Assembly (NCBI RefSeq): GCF_003286125.1
Contig: NZ_QMED01000008.1
Span: 62,001 to 126,000, forward strand
Reading direction: 5' to 3'
Origin: Algibacillus agarilyticus
GTDB lineage: Bacteria > Pseudomonadota > Gammaproteobacteria > Enterobacterales > Alteromonadaceae
Length of the DNA: 64,000 bases
Positions 1 to 8,940 of the stretch are shown one piece after another. A program made the translations under genes and the position numbers. A model generated the notes under the pieces. The model did not search any database, was not told the DNA's origin, and worked only from the letters and a program-made list of their open reading frames with translations. Numbering within the stretch: the first letter of the stretch is position 1; each line of letters starts with the position of its first letter.

Positions 1-297
1 TTTGTTTTCACCGAAGAGCACTTTAGAACGATAAAAGCCTGTTATTTCAGAAATGCGTTAGACTTTGTTGAAATGTATTACAACGATGCAATGTTTAATG
101 GCTTAACAATAGACCGGCACGGTGAAGAGGAAGCGGTAGAATTATTTGCCAAAAATATTGTTGAAGCCGGTCAACAATATTTAGAAAATCCAATGGCAAC
201 CCCTTTTATTCCAAGTTGGAATAGAATAAAAGCCGCTGAACCTGATGTTTTTGAGCAACTTTATGATGCCGTAGAACTCGACAACTCAGACTATTAA
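1..297 (+). CDS. Unknown protein, C-terminal part (5' end outside the window)
   Basis: The reading frame is open from base 1 through the internal ATG at 73 to a TAA at 295-297, so the gene begins before the window; about 98 residues are visible. The sequence upstream of that ATG (ending FRNALDFVEM) reads as ordinary coding sequence, which argues against a start at 73. The visible part is acidic and probably helical, with no membrane segment and no motif I recognise. It converges on the histidine kinase gene 34 bases downstream, with no clear terminator between them. Function unknown. Confidence 0.6.
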   Translation, partial: FVFTEEHFRTIKACYFRNALDFVEMYYNDAMFNGLTIDRHGEEEAVELFAKNIVEAGQQYLENPMATPFIPSWNRIKAAEPDVFEQLYDAVELDNSDY

Positions 298-331
298 TTA
301 GCCGCATTCACTCACAGAATGCTTAAGTTGA

Positions 332-1657
332 TTAATAAAGGTCAATGTCGCGAGGTAATCGAATGTAAAATTCGATTCCTTGCTCTTGCCAGCTGTTGGC
401 AATAATTTGGCCTTTTAATTTTTGCGTAATGAGATTATAAACAATATGCATACCTAACCCCGTATTACCGCCCGATCGATTAGTGGTATAAAACGGTTCA
501 AATAACTTAAATAAGTTTTCAGGCACCACCCCTTTTCCATTATCTTTATACAAAATCAATATTTCATCGTCGCCACACAGTGAAACTTCAATGCACATTT
601 CTCCCGTATCGCGTCCAATAAAAGCGTGCGTTAACGAGTTCAACACTAAATTAATAATAATTTGCGAAATAGCCCCCGGAAAACTACGCATTTCAATGGG
701 AGCAGGTTTAATAAACGATAAGATAAAAGGTTTATTTTTTAATTTAGGTTTTAATGTTTCCAGCGTATCAGACAATAACTCAACAAGCTCAAATCCATGT
801 GAAAGCTCAGAAGATTGCTCAACAGAAACTTGCTTAAAACTTTTAATGAGCTCACTCGCCCGACTGACATTAGATAACGCTAAATCAATACTCTCATTAG
901 TTTCAGCAAAAAGGCTTTCAAGATCTTTTCGACTAAAATTACCTTCTTTATATTTTTTTTCAATAATTTGAGATCGGGTTTGCAAATGACTTAACGCCGT
1001 AACACAAATGCCCAAAGGCGTATTAACTTCATGGGCAACCCCCGCAACCATACCGCCTAAAGCAGCCATTTTTTCCGATTCAACCAATTGAGCCTGTGCT
1101 TGCTGTAACTCTAAAATACCGTCTGCGACTTCTTGATAAGAACGATTTAACTCCGCGGTACGTTCAACAACTCGGCTTTCGAGTTCAAGCGTTAATTCGG
1201 ATAAGTTGCTTTCAACTTCGTGCAATGCCGCAATGCTTTGCACGCTTCCCGCGATCACGTCATCGGTTGTAATGCCATTATCAGTTTTGTAATTAGCAAA
1301 CGAATCTGATTTTATTTTCCGCCCACTAAAAACAACCCATTCCCATTCCTCACGCTGAGCTAAATCTAATATACGACAACGCACATCAATCACTTTGCCG
1401 TCATTTTCTAAGGCTTGCATAATAACATCATAAGCATTGTCTATATCATCAGGGTGCATAAACGTGGCGAGTGTTTTTTTCTCTAACCACTCTGATTGAT
1501 ACTCTTTACAAACCCCATGACTCGCCACATAAGTAAAGTATAATTGTCGAGTTAAGTTTATCTCCCAAAAAATGGTTTGTGTGGTTTGCATAGCCAAAGC
1601 AAGCCGTGCTTCAAACTCAAGAATTTTAGGTGCTCTCTCGTTTTGCTGATTTGTCAT
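332..1657 (-). CDS. PAS-domain sensor histidine kinase
   Basis: A soluble 441-residue kinase that should autophosphorylate on a histidine and pass phosphate to a response regulator. Residues about 20-115 look like a PAS sensor domain. A coiled-coil linker (about 145-195) leads to the dimerisation box with the phospho-accepting His209 in VAHEVNTPLG. The ATPase domain follows, with N box (NLVLNSLTHAF), G1 box (DNGKGV), F box (FEPFYTT) and G2 box (GLGMHIV). No transmembrane helix is seen, so the signal is probably cytoplasmic. It is divergent from the HD-GYP response regulator at 1876, its most likely partner; the pairing is inferred from position. Confidence 0.9.
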   Translation of the reverse strand: MTNQQNERAPKILEFEARLALAMQTTQTIFWEINLTRQLYFTYVASHGVCKEYQSEWLEKKTLATFMHPDDIDNAYDVIMQALENDGKVIDVRCRILDLAQREEWEWVVFSGRKIKSDSFANYKTDNGITTDDVIAGSVQSIAALHEVESNLSELTLELESRVVERTAELNRSYQEVADGILELQQAQAQLVESEKMAALGGMVAGVAHEVNTPLGICVTALSHLQTRSQIIEKKYKEGNFSRKDLESLFAETNESIDLALSNVSRASELIKSFKQVSVEQSSELSHGFELVELLSDTLETLKPKLKNKPFILSFIKPAPIEMRSFPGAISQIIINLVLNSLTHAFIGRDTGEMCIEVSLCGDDEILILYKDNGKGVVPENLFKLFEPFYTTNRSGGNTGLGMHIVYNLITQKLKGQIIANSWQEQGIEFYIRLPRDIDLY

Positions 1658-1875
1658 AATATCCAGCTAAAAAAATTACAATAACTCCTTATAAAATAGT
1701 CCATTTTTTTATTCACCGTTACTTAGCATTAACAATTAACCAGCTAAAGCTCACTTTTTGTACAAAATAGACATTAAATAATTAAAAAATGCCGATAAAA
1801 GTTAAACCGCTTGAGGTAGTTTTTTTTTAACCTTTGTCTATACTTTTTAACACAGTGTGTGAGTAGGTTAATTTA

Positions 1876-3414
1876 ATGAACGGTGATTTTCTCTTTTGTG
1901 ACGCAGGTGAACCAGAAGAACTCAAAAATAAGGCGGTTCGCAGTTGGAAAGTTCTCATTGTAGATGATGAAGCTGATGTGCACCAAGTCACAAAGTTGGT
2001 GCTACGAAATTTTGAGCTCGATGGTGCCACACTTGAATTTATCAATGCCTATTCAGGTGAAGAAGCCAAAGAAATCTTAAAAGAGAATACCGATATATCG
2101 GTCGCCTTTGTTGATGTTGTTATGGAAACTAACCATGCAGGGTTAGATTTAGTTAAATACATTAGAGAAGACTTAAACAACAAATTAATCCGTTTAATTT
2201 TACGCACAGGTCAACCAGGGCAAGCACCTGAAGAAGCTGTCATTCGTGACTTCGACATCAATGATTACAAAAACAAAACAGAACTAACCGATATAAAACT
2301 AAAAACCCTCATGTATGCCACACTGCGCTCTTATCGTGATTTAAACATGATCCAGCAGCATCGCATAGGCCTTGAGAAAATAATAGCATCTACCATTAAC
2401 TTTTTAGAATGCGATACTTTAAAAGAGTTTGGCTCTGTTGTTTTAGAACAAGTCGCTTATATTTTAGGGTTACAAAACGATAAAATTTATTGCTGTGTTG
2501 CCGTAAACAATGACCAAAGCAGCACAGACTTTAGAATTCTCGCATTATCAGATCCAGATTCGTCCTCTGCTACTTATGCAAATGAAATACCTGGTGACGT
2601 GCAAGCCTGGTTTGAAAAAGCCCACTTTAATAAACAATCAATTCGAGGCGACAGCAACTTTATCGGCTACTTTACAACTCAACGCGGCCTCGAAAACTTG
2701 CTTTATGTCAGCAACAATGAAGAACTTGATCAAACTCAACACAACTTACTAGAATTTTTCTCAAATAACATTGCGGTGGCTTATGACAATATCCGTTTAC
2801 GTGAAGTGATCAAGGATTCACAAAAAGAATTGAGTTACATTTTAGGCGAAGCTGTAGAGAAGCGCTCAAAAGAAACGGGCAGCCACGTTAAACGCGTCGC
2901 TAATTTCAGCTATATGCTCGCAAGCTTATCCGGTTTAGACAAAACACAATGTGAACACATTAAACTAGCGTCTCCTTTGCATGATGTCGGTAAAGTCGGC
3001 ATTCCGGATCGGGTTCTCAATAAACCGGCTAAATTAGACAAAGAAGAATGGGCTATCATGCAAACGCACGCCAAACTAGGGTATGACGTGTTAAATCAAT
3101 CAAATAATGAAATACTGCAACTTGGCGCTCAAATAGCCTATCAGCACCATGAAAAATACGACGGCACGGGCTACCCACAAGGCCTAAAAGGAGAAGATAT
3201 ACACATTGTCGGTCGTATTACCGCGTTAGCCGATGTATTTGATGCACTCGCGAGTGAGCGTTGTTATAAGCCTGCCTGGCCACTTAAAAAAGTATTAAAA
3301 CTATTAAGAGAAGAAAGAGGAAAACATTTTGATCCTAAATTAGTCGACTTATTACTCGATAATTTAGATGATTTTATTGCGATTCGAGACGCATTTCCCG
3401 ATCCAAATGACTAA
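1876..3414 (+). CDS. Response regulator with DUF3369 and HD-GYP c-di-GMP phosphodiesterase domain
   Basis: 512 residues. The receiver domain (about 24-155) has the acidic pair in VLIVDDEAD and the phospho-acceptor Asp80 in VAFVDVV. A GAF-like DUF3369 segment (about 165-310) follows. The C-terminal HD-GYP domain has the HD pair at 369-370 and HHEKYDGTGYP at 424-434, the complete signature of an active phosphodiesterase that degrades cyclic di-GMP to pGpG and GMP. Activity is inferred from intact motifs. The divergent kinase gene at 1657 shares the 218-base intergenic region and is the likely phosphodonor. The ATG start is preceded by a weak AGG ribosome site. Confidence 0.93.
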   Translation: MNGDFLFCDAGEPEELKNKAVRSWKVLIVDDEADVHQVTKLVLRNFELDGATLEFINAYSGEEAKEILKENTDISVAFVDVVMETNHAGLDLVKYIREDLNNKLIRLILRTGQPGQAPEEAVIRDFDINDYKNKTELTDIKLKTLMYATLRSYRDLNMIQQHRIGLEKIIASTINFLECDTLKEFGSVVLEQVAYILGLQNDKIYCCVAVNNDQSSTDFRILALSDPDSSSATYANEIPGDVQAWFEKAHFNKQSIRGDSNFIGYFTTQRGLENLLYVSNNEELDQTQHNLLEFFSNNIAVAYDNIRLREVIKDSQKELSYILGEAVEKRSKETGSHVKRVANFSYMLASLSGLDKTQCEHIKLASPLHDVGKVGIPDRVLNKPAKLDKEEWAIMQTHAKLGYDVLNQSNNEILQLGAQIAYQHHEKYDGTGYPQGLKGEDIHIVGRITALADVFDALASERCYKPAWPLKKVLKLLREERGKHFDPKLVDLLLDNLDDFIAIRDAFPDPND

Positions 3415-3774
3415 TACTTGAATTAATTTATTCAATAGCACTAATTAAGTGCAAACCTAATTTGGTGCATCTGGTTACTTTATAACCGGCCGTATTATCC
3501 ACTTTAACAAATCAATATCTGTTACTTAAAAAAGCAACCGAATACCGCATAACTAATTGATTTTTATATAAATAAAATAAAAACCTATAGTGGAAAATCC
3601 TATTTTATATATAACGAAATAATCAAATACCAGTCTACTTTTGAAACATTAGTAATATACGATAAGTGCAAACCTCGCACTTACAACGCGCATAGCAAAA
3701 GCATCAAAACCTAACAAAAAAACAAAAAAACAAAAAACAAACCTAAGTCATTGATTTTAAATACCTTTTAAAAA
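3415..3774. other. Intergenic region upstream of the nitrate transporter operon
   Basis: About 360 bases with no credible gene. It is AT-rich with a long A-run near 3716-3740. A 7-base inverted repeat, TAAGTGC / GCACTTA, lies at 3663-3683. The string AGTGCAAACCT occurs at 3449 and again inside this hairpin at 3666. These could be activator sites (for example NtrC-type) for the sigma-54-like promoter downstream, but neither matches a site I know well. Confidence 0.4.
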
Positions 3775-3791
3775 CTGGCACACCATGTGCA
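3775..3791 (+). promoter_or_regulatory. Candidate sigma-54 (-24/-12) promoter of the nitrate transporter operon
   Basis: The sequence CTGGCACACCATGTGCA contains GG at 3777-3778 and GC at 3789-3790, separated by exactly 10 bases as sigma-54 requires. The -24 element TGGCAC is perfect; the -12 element reads GTGC instead of TTGC. Transcription would start near 3802, just before the leader hairpins. The Klebsiella nasF nitrate assimilation operon is likewise sigma-54 driven, which supports the reading. Seen: the spacing and core match. Inferred: function. Confidence 0.7.
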
Positions 3792-3822
3792 AGAGCCTAA
3801 TCAGTTACAATTTATAAGTATC

Positions 3823-3910
3823 TGATACAAAGGCGTATCAATTAGATACAAGGCATCGAAGCCCACTAGAGTTAACCCGCGCAAGCGAGTTCAGCTCAGT
3901 GGGCTTTTTT
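3823..3910 (+). promoter_or_regulatory. Candidate ANTAR (NasT/NasR-type) antitermination leader with intrinsic terminator
   Basis: Hairpin P1 at 3823-3840 has a 6-bp stem (TGATAC/GTATCA) closing the hexaloop AAAGGC. A shorter possible P2 at 3852-3863 (GGC/GCC) closes the hexaloop ATCGAA. Both loops have A at position 1 and G at position 4, the known ANTAR-protein signature. The 3' arm of P2 is part of the 5' arm of a strong terminator at 3859-3910: stem AAGCCCACT/AGTGGGCTT, inner GCAA tetraloop, then a T-run. P2 and the terminator are therefore mutually exclusive, as expected for nitrate-responsive antitermination. P2 has only three base pairs and is the weak point. Confidence 0.65.
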
Positions 3911-3935
3911 CGTTTTTATAGGTAGGAGAATATAA

Positions 3936-5321
3936 ATGCAGCTTACTAAGCGCTTTGTTAAAAAAACAATAAAATCACTTGCAACGCTTTCAGCGATCGC
4001 AACTTTTGCTCTAGCTCCATCAGCATGGGCGGCATTAGGCGAGCCAGAAAAAGAAGATTTAAAATTTGGTTTCATTAAATTAACCGATATGGCACCACTT
4101 GCGATTGCATACGAAAAAGGCTACTTCGAAGATGAAGGTCTTTACGTGAGTATTGAAGCACAAGCCAACTGGAAAGTATTACTCGACCGCGTAATCGATG
4201 GCCAATTAGACGGCGCACACATGCTAGCCGGTCAACCATTAGGCGCTACAATCGGTTTTGGTACACAAGCCGATATCATCACAGCCTTCAGCATGGATTT
4301 AAACGGTAACGGTATAACGGTTTCGAATGAAATTTGGAAACAAATGAAGAAACATGTACCACATAAAGACGGTAAACCTGTGCACCCTATCAAAGCGGAT
4401 TATTTAAAACCCGTTATCGATAAATATAAGGCAGAAGGCAAGCCTTTCAATATGGGTATGGTATTTCCAGTATCAACGCATAACTATGAACTTCGTTACT
4501 GGTTAGCAGCGGGTGGCATCCATCCTGGTTTTTACGCACCCACTAAAGGCGATATTTCAGGTCAAGTCAGTGCAGATGCATTATTGTCTGTTACACCGCC
4601 ACCACAAATGCCTGCAACAATGGAAGCCGGCACTATTTATGGTTACTGCGTAGGTGAACCATGGAATCAACAAGCCGTATTTAAAGGTATTGGTGTACCG
4701 GTTATTACCGATTACGAAATTTGGAAAAACAACCCAGAAAAAGTATTTGGTGTAAGCAAAACATGGGCAGAAAAATACCCTAATACACATGCTCGCGTAG
4801 TTAAAGCGATGATCAGAGCTGCAATGTGGCTTGATGAAAACAACAATGCTAACCGCCCAGAAGCAGTGAAAATTCTATCTAAAAGCAAATATGTTGGTGC
4901 TGACTACGACGTTATCGCCAACAGCATGACAGGTACATTTGAATATGAAAAAGGTGACAAACGTGAAGTACCTGATTTCAACGTATTCTTCCGTTATAAC
5001 GCAACTTACCCGTTCTACTCAGATGCAATTTGGTATTTAACGCAAATGCGTCGTTGGGGTCAAATTGGCGAGCACAAACCTGATTCATGGTACATGGATA
5101 TCGCGAAAAAAGTTTATCGTCCTGATATCTATGCGTTAGCGGCTAAAGATTTAATAGCCGAAGGTTTAGCAAAACCATCTGACTTCCCTAACTTTAAAAC
5201 GGAAACTGGCTTTAAACCCACGCAAACTGAGTTCATTGATGGCATTGCATATGATGGTACAAAACCAAATGCATACATTGAAAGCTTAAAAATTGGTTTA
5301 AAAACGAAAGATAAAATGTAA
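3936..5321 (+). CDS. nasF: Nitrate/nitrite ABC transporter substrate-binding protein (NrtA/NasF family)
   Basis: 461 residues, the usual length for NrtA-type proteins. A signal peptide ends at the SAWA site near residue 32, so the protein is periplasmic. The N-terminal block with [20 protein letters not shown], a [15 protein letters not shown] segment and the [13 protein letters not shown] motif are typical of the nitrate/bicarbonate-binding (NrtA/CmpA) family; cyanate or bicarbonate cannot be excluded by eye. It is first in an operon with permease and ATPase genes, and its sigma-54/ANTAR-type leader favours nitrate. The start is supported by TAGGAGA 9 bases upstream. No nitrate reductase gene lies in the window. 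Confidence 0.88.
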   Translation: MQLTKRFVKKTIKSLATLSAIATFALAPSAWAALGEPEKEDLKFGFIKLTDMAPLAIAYEKGYFEDEGLYVSIEAQANWKVLLDRVIDGQLDGAHMLAGQPLGATIGFGTQADIITAFSMDLNGNGITVSNEIWKQMKKHVPHKDGKPVHPIKADYLKPVIDKYKAEGKPFNMGMVFPVSTHNYELRYWLAAGGIHPGFYAPTKGDISGQVSADALLSVTPPPQMPATMEAGTIYGYCVGEPWNQQAVFKGIGVPVITDYEIWKNNPEKVFGVSKTWAEKYPNTHARVVKAMIRAAMWLDENNNANRPEAVKILSKSKYVGADYDVIANSMTGTFEYEKGDKREVPDFNVFFRYNATYPFYSDAIWYLTQMRRWGQIGEHKPDSWYMDIAKKVYRPDIYALAAKDLIAEGLAKPSDFPNFKTETGFKPTQTEFIDGIAYDGTKPNAYIESLKIGLKTKDKM

Positions 5322-5329
5322 AAGGAACA

Positions 5330-5369
5330 GCTTGGGTTGGTTTTAAGGATAAAACACAACAACCCAAGC
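5330..5369 (+). promoter_or_regulatory. Intercistronic hairpin after nasF
   Basis: A 10-bp stem, GCTTGGGTTG pairing with CAACCCAAGC, with a possible inner TTTT/AAAA extension, lies just after the binding-protein stop codon. There is no T-run, so it is more likely an mRNA-stabilising or processing element than a terminator. That would fit the higher dosage usually needed for a periplasmic binding protein than for its membrane partners. Confidence 0.6.
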
Positions 5370-5481
5370 CACTTGCACCACATAGTCACTTGAATCAAAT
5401 AAGACAATACGTAATAGCAAATGACGCTATTACTCCTGCACAAGCAGGCACTAACAAAGGCGTTAATCGTAAGGATCGACA

Positions 5482-6468
5482 ATGAGTACAATAGCAAAAA
5501 TTACAATGCCAGAAATTAAAACATTCTTAAGCAGCGATATAGTCCAATTATGGACTCGCATAGCCCTTTTACCTATCACCGGCATCGTCGTGTTTTTATT
5601 CTGCTGGCACATTATGGCTAAAAGCATTGATACCTCATTAGGTCAATTTCCAGGTCCTTCACAAACCTTTGAACAAGCTAAAACCTTAATTGCAGAACAC
5701 AATGAAGAAAGAGCACAAGAGGTCAAGTTTCACGAACGCCAAGAAGCACGTAATCAAAAGAAATTAGCTAAAAACCCAGATGCAAAAGTTAAAACACGCC
5801 CTTACACAGGCAAGCCAACATTTGTTGATCAAATCTGGACCAGTTTATTCACCGTATTAGTCGGCTTTATTATCGCTTCGATTATAGCGGTACCTTTAGG
5901 CATAGCTTGTGGCTTAAGCCAAAGCACCTACGCAGCAATTAATCCATTAATACAATTATTTAAGCCTGTATCACCACTTGCTTGGTTACCCCTTATTACC
6001 ATGGTTGTGAGTGCCGTATATGTGAGTGATGACCCGACATTTTCAAAATCATTCGTAACATCAGCGTTAACCGTTGCGTTATGTTCTTTATGGCCAACAT
6101 TGATCAACACCGCAGTGGGTGTATCAAATATTCCACAAGATTTAAAAAATGTGAGTAAAGTTTTACGTTTAGGTCGCTTTAGTCATATTGCAAAAATAGT
6201 GATGCCTTGTTCAATCCCTATGATTTTTACCGGCTTACGTTTATCGCTAGGTATAGGCTGGATGGTACTTATCGCTGCTGAAATGCTAGCGCAAAATCCA
6301 GGTTTAGGTAAGTTTGTATGGGACGAGTTCCAAAACGGTAGCTCTAATTCATTAGCTCGCATCATGGTGGCAGTACTGGTTATCGGTGTTATCGGGTTTG
6401 CTTTAGACCGCATCATGTTAACAATTCAAAAACATGTTAGCTGGGACAAAAACGCCAACTTACGTTAA
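5482..6468 (+). CDS. nasE: Nitrate ABC transporter permease (NrtB/NasE family)
   Basis: 328 residues. After one N-terminal membrane helix (about 28-48) there is a charged, Lys-rich segment (about 70-115), then the BPD_transp_1 core with about five helices. The inner-membrane coupling loop includes GLRLSLGIGWMVLIAAEML, the EAA-type motif region of the NrtB/SsuC/TauC permeases. It forms the channel with the ATPase encoded at 6551. The ATG is preceded by AAGGA at a good distance. Specificity follows from the operon, not from the permease itself. Confidence 0.88.
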   Translation: MSTIAKITMPEIKTFLSSDIVQLWTRIALLPITGIVVFLFCWHIMAKSIDTSLGQFPGPSQTFEQAKTLIAEHNEERAQEVKFHERQEARNQKKLAKNPDAKVKTRPYTGKPTFVDQIWTSLFTVLVGFIIASIIAVPLGIACGLSQSTYAAINPLIQLFKPVSPLAWLPLITMVVSAVYVSDDPTFSKSFVTSALTVALCSLWPTLINTAVGVSNIPQDLKNVSKVLRLGRFSHIAKIVMPCSIPMIFTGLRLSLGIGWMVLIAAEMLAQNPGLGKFVWDEFQNGSSNSLARIMVAVLVIGVIGFALDRIMLTIQKHVSWDKNANLR

Positions 6469-6502
6469 TCCGTCACAAACTTAACTAATAATCTAATTAT
6501 TC

Positions 6503-6529
6503 AGTAGCGCTACGAAAACAGGCGCTACT
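6503..6529 (+). promoter_or_regulatory. Intercistronic hairpin between permease and ATPase genes
   Basis: An 8-bp inverted repeat, AGTAGCGC / GCGCTACT, with an 11-base loop, sits in the 82-base gap between the permease and ATPase genes. No T-run follows. It probably affects message stability or translation rather than ending transcription. Confidence 0.45.
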
Positions 6530-6550
6530 CAGAAAACACAGAGGTACATC

Positions 6551-7399
6551 ATGACTACTGAAAACGCTCACTTACTTATTACAAAATGCGGTATCGAATT
6601 TCCAACGCCAAAAGGTCCTTTTAGAGCATTACGCGATGTCGATTTATCTATAAAAAAGGGTGAATTTGTTTCACTTATTGGTCACTCTGGCTGTGGTAAA
6701 TCAACGGTACTTAACATAGTCGCCGGCTTATATGAAGCAACCGAAGGCGGCGTATTACTAAACAATAAAGAAGTCAACGCACCAGGTCCTGAACGCGCAG
6801 TTGTTTTCCAAAACCACTCTTTATTACCTTGGTTAACCTCTTATGAAAATGTGGAATTAGCCGTTAAGCAATGCTTTGGTAAAACCATGAGCAAAGCCGA
6901 AATTAAAGAATGGGTAAATCACAATTTAGAGCTTGTACACATGACGCACGCTGCAGATAAACGCCCGGATGAAATATCAGGCGGCATGAAACAGCGTGTA
7001 GGTATTGCTCGTGCTTTATCGATGAAACCAGAAGTTCTATTAATGGATGAACCTTTTGGTGCATTAGATGCATTAACCCGAGCACATTTACAAGATTCTT
7101 TGATCGAGATCCAAAAAGAGCTTGGAAATACCGTTATTATGATCACCCATGATGTAGACGAAGCCGTATTACTGTCTGATCGTATTGTTATGATGACAAA
7201 TGGCCCAGCCGCAACCATAGGAGACATTTTAGAAATTGATCTGCCTAAGCCGCGTAACCGCTTAGAATTAGCTGAAGATCCTAAATACGTACATTACCGC
7301 TCTGAAGTATTGCGATTCTTATACGAAAAACAACGTAAAGTAGAGCCAATTGAAGCAAAAAAAGAATCTAAAAAAGCGTCTTCAACAGAAGCTGCATAA
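6551..7399 (+). CDS. nasD: Nitrate ABC transporter ATP-binding protein (NrtD/NasD family)
   Basis: 282 residues. Walker A is GHSGCGKST (44-52), the ABC signature is SGGMKQ (143-148), Walker B is LLMDEP (163-168), and the switch histidine is in MITHDVDEA. FQNHSLLPWLT is the Q-loop typical of the nitrate/sulfonate/taurine group. It powers uptake through the permease encoded upstream. The Lys/Glu-rich C-terminal tail (about 262-282) looks disordered. It is the third gene of the operon, 82 bases after the permease gene. Confidence 0.92.
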   Translation: MTTENAHLLITKCGIEFPTPKGPFRALRDVDLSIKKGEFVSLIGHSGCGKSTVLNIVAGLYEATEGGVLLNNKEVNAPGPERAVVFQNHSLLPWLTSYENVELAVKQCFGKTMSKAEIKEWVNHNLELVHMTHAADKRPDEISGGMKQRVGIARALSMKPEVLLMDEPFGALDALTRAHLQDSLIEIQKELGNTVIMITHDVDEAVLLSDRIVMMTNGPAATIGDILEIDLPKPRNRLELAEDPKYVHYRSEVLRFLYEKQRKVEPIEAKKESKKASSTEAA

Positions 7400-7450
7400 C
7401 TTAAAAAAATCAAACAAATTTAAATTTTACAAACTTAGGGAAACTATCCA

Positions 7451-8629
7451 ATGAAAACACTTAAAAATACATTATTAGGTACATCAGTAACGTTATTAGC
7501 TTTAGCTGTAAACCCAGCTGCTTACGCAGCAGACAAATACACTGACGCATTAATTGGCGGTAAAGTAGCAGGTGATATTAATTTACGCTTTGAAGGTGTG
7601 GATCAAGATAATGCAGCTAAAAATGCAACAGCATTAACCGCTCGTACACGCTTAACTTATACAACAGGCACGGTTGATGGTTTCTCTGCTGTGTTTGGCG
7701 TATCAAATACATTTGCTATTTTAGACAACTATAACGATACCAACGGTAAAAACACAGAATACTCTGTTGTTGCAGATCCAGAGACAACAGAAATCGATCA
7801 AGGCTACATTCAATATAGTGCAGACGGTATAACAGCAAAACTAGGTAACCAAGTTGTTACTTTTGATGGCCATCGTCATGTTGGTCATGTGGGTTGGCGT
7901 CAAGACCGTCAAACATTTGATGGTTTAAGTGTTAAATATGCAGCAGACAAATTTGAAGCTAACTACGCTTACTTTAATCAACGTAACCGTATTTTTGGTG
8001 AAGGAAAAGATATTGATTCACAAGATCACTTAATTAATCTTTCATACAAAACCAGTGCTGGTAAATTAGTGGGTTATTCATACATGTTAGAAAATGAAAA
8101 CCCAGGTGCTGAAAACACAATAGATACCTATGGTGTTAGCTTTACCGGTAAATCTGGCGACTTTTTATATTCAGCTGAATTAGCAACTCAAACTAAAGAA
8201 GCAGGCGGCGCTGAGATGGATGCTGATTACCTATTCTTAGAAGCCGGTTATGTGATCAATGGCTACACCGCTAAATTAGGTTACGAATCATTAGGTTCTG
8301 ATAACGGCACGCATGGTTTTGCAACACCATTAGCAACCTTACACAAATTTAACGGTTGGTCAGATCAATTTTTAGGTACACCAGCGGGTGGCTTAGTTGA
8401 TATTTACGGTAGTGTCGCCACAAAAGCGATGGGCGGTAAAGTCGTAGCAGCTTATCACTTATTTGATTCTGATGTAGGCAGTGTCGATTTAGGCTCAGAA
8501 CTTAACGTGTTATATGCTAAAAAATTAACTGACGTCTATTCTGGTGGTGTTAAATTAGCCATGTATTCTGCTGGTGATATTAAAGTGGATACAAACAAAT
8601 TATGGGTTTGGGTTGGCGCTAAATTCTAA
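7451..8629 (+). CDS. Outer-membrane beta-barrel porin-like protein
   Basis: 392 residues with a signal peptide ending at AYA (about residue 26). The mature chain alternates polar and hydrophobic residues and ends in WVWVGAKF, the C-terminal Phe typical of BAM-inserted barrels. It belongs to the porin / alginate-export-like group common in Alteromonadales. It follows the nitrate ATPase gene by 51 bases in the same direction and precedes the operon terminator, so it probably provides outer-membrane passage for the same substrate. That role is inferred from position. Confidence 0.8.
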   Translation: MKTLKNTLLGTSVTLLALAVNPAAYAADKYTDALIGGKVAGDINLRFEGVDQDNAAKNATALTARTRLTYTTGTVDGFSAVFGVSNTFAILDNYNDTNGKNTEYSVVADPETTEIDQGYIQYSADGITAKLGNQVVTFDGHRHVGHVGWRQDRQTFDGLSVKYAADKFEANYAYFNQRNRIFGEGKDIDSQDHLINLSYKTSAGKLVGYSYMLENENPGAENTIDTYGVSFTGKSGDFLYSAELATQTKEAGGAEMDADYLFLEAGYVINGYTAKLGYESLGSDNGTHGFATPLATLHKFNGWSDQFLGTPAGGLVDIYGSVATKAMGGKVVAAYHLFDSDVGSVDLGSELNVLYAKKLTDVYSGGVKLAMYSAGDIKVDTNKLWVWVGAKF

Positions 8630-8654
8630 TTTAGGCTAAAACCAACTGACGACG

Positions 8655-8677
8655 AAGCCCCATTAATTGGGGCTTTA
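8655..8677 (+). terminator. Intrinsic terminator of the nitrate transporter-porin operon
   Basis: A 7-bp stem, AAGCCCC/GGGGCTT, closes a 7-base AT-rich loop 25 bases after the porin stop codon. The T-tract is short (TTTAG), so it may be moderate in strength. It is the first terminator-like structure after the operon. Confidence 0.65.
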
Positions 8678-8783
8678 GCGTATATTAGATAACCAAAACA
8701 ATAATAAAACACTCACGTTAAGAACGAATAATCGACAGAGTGACTATTATTTAAGCAATTGAATTACAAACTTAAAAAAGTGG

Positions 8784-8812
8784 GTGACAAGGTTAAAAAT
8801 GTAACTTATACT
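8784..8812 (+). promoter_or_regulatory. Sigma-70 promoter of the CAU tRNA gene
   Basis: A -35 element GTGACA (8784-8789), a 17-base spacer and a -10 element TATACT (8807-8812) stand 40 bases before the tRNA. The calculated start is near 8819, leaving a short 5' leader. A GC-rich patch after the -10 (TCGCCGC) is a possible stringent-type discriminator. Confidence 0.7.
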
Positions 8813-8851
8813 TCGCCGCACTTTTATGCTTTAGCATAGAAATTTGAAAAT

Positions 8852-8928
8852 GGGCCTTTAGCTCAGTTGGTTAGAGCACCCGACTCATAATCGGTAGGTC
8901 CCCAGTTCAAGTCTGGGAAGGCCCACCA
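8852..8928 (+). tRNA. tRNA with CAU anticodon, probably tRNA-Ile2 (lysidine type)
   Basis: A 77-base cloverleaf with encoded CCA end. The acceptor stem is GGGCCTT/AAGGCCC with discriminator A, the D-arm contains AGCTCAGTTGGTTAGAGC, the anticodon CAT is at 8886-8888, and the T-arm has GTTCAAGTC. CAU can belong to initiator Met, elongator Met or Ile2. The anticodon stem-loop CGACTCATAATCG resembles Escherichia coli ileX rather than elongator tRNA-Met, and the first acceptor pair is G-C, which rules against the initiator. Isotype assignment is from memory of those sequences. Confidence 0.95.
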
Positions 8929-8940
8929 TTTTCAACATCT

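Noticed and set aside
591-971. 126-codon frame on the plus strand inside the histidine kinase gene
   Set aside because: It is antisense to the conserved ATPase domain; the minus-strand frame has clear kinase motifs and this one has none.
3716-3740. A-rich run upstream of the nitrate operon as a tandem repeat or phase-variable tract
   Set aside because: Irregular runs of A with C; it is not a clean repeat unit, and low-complexity AT DNA is common in these intergenic regions.
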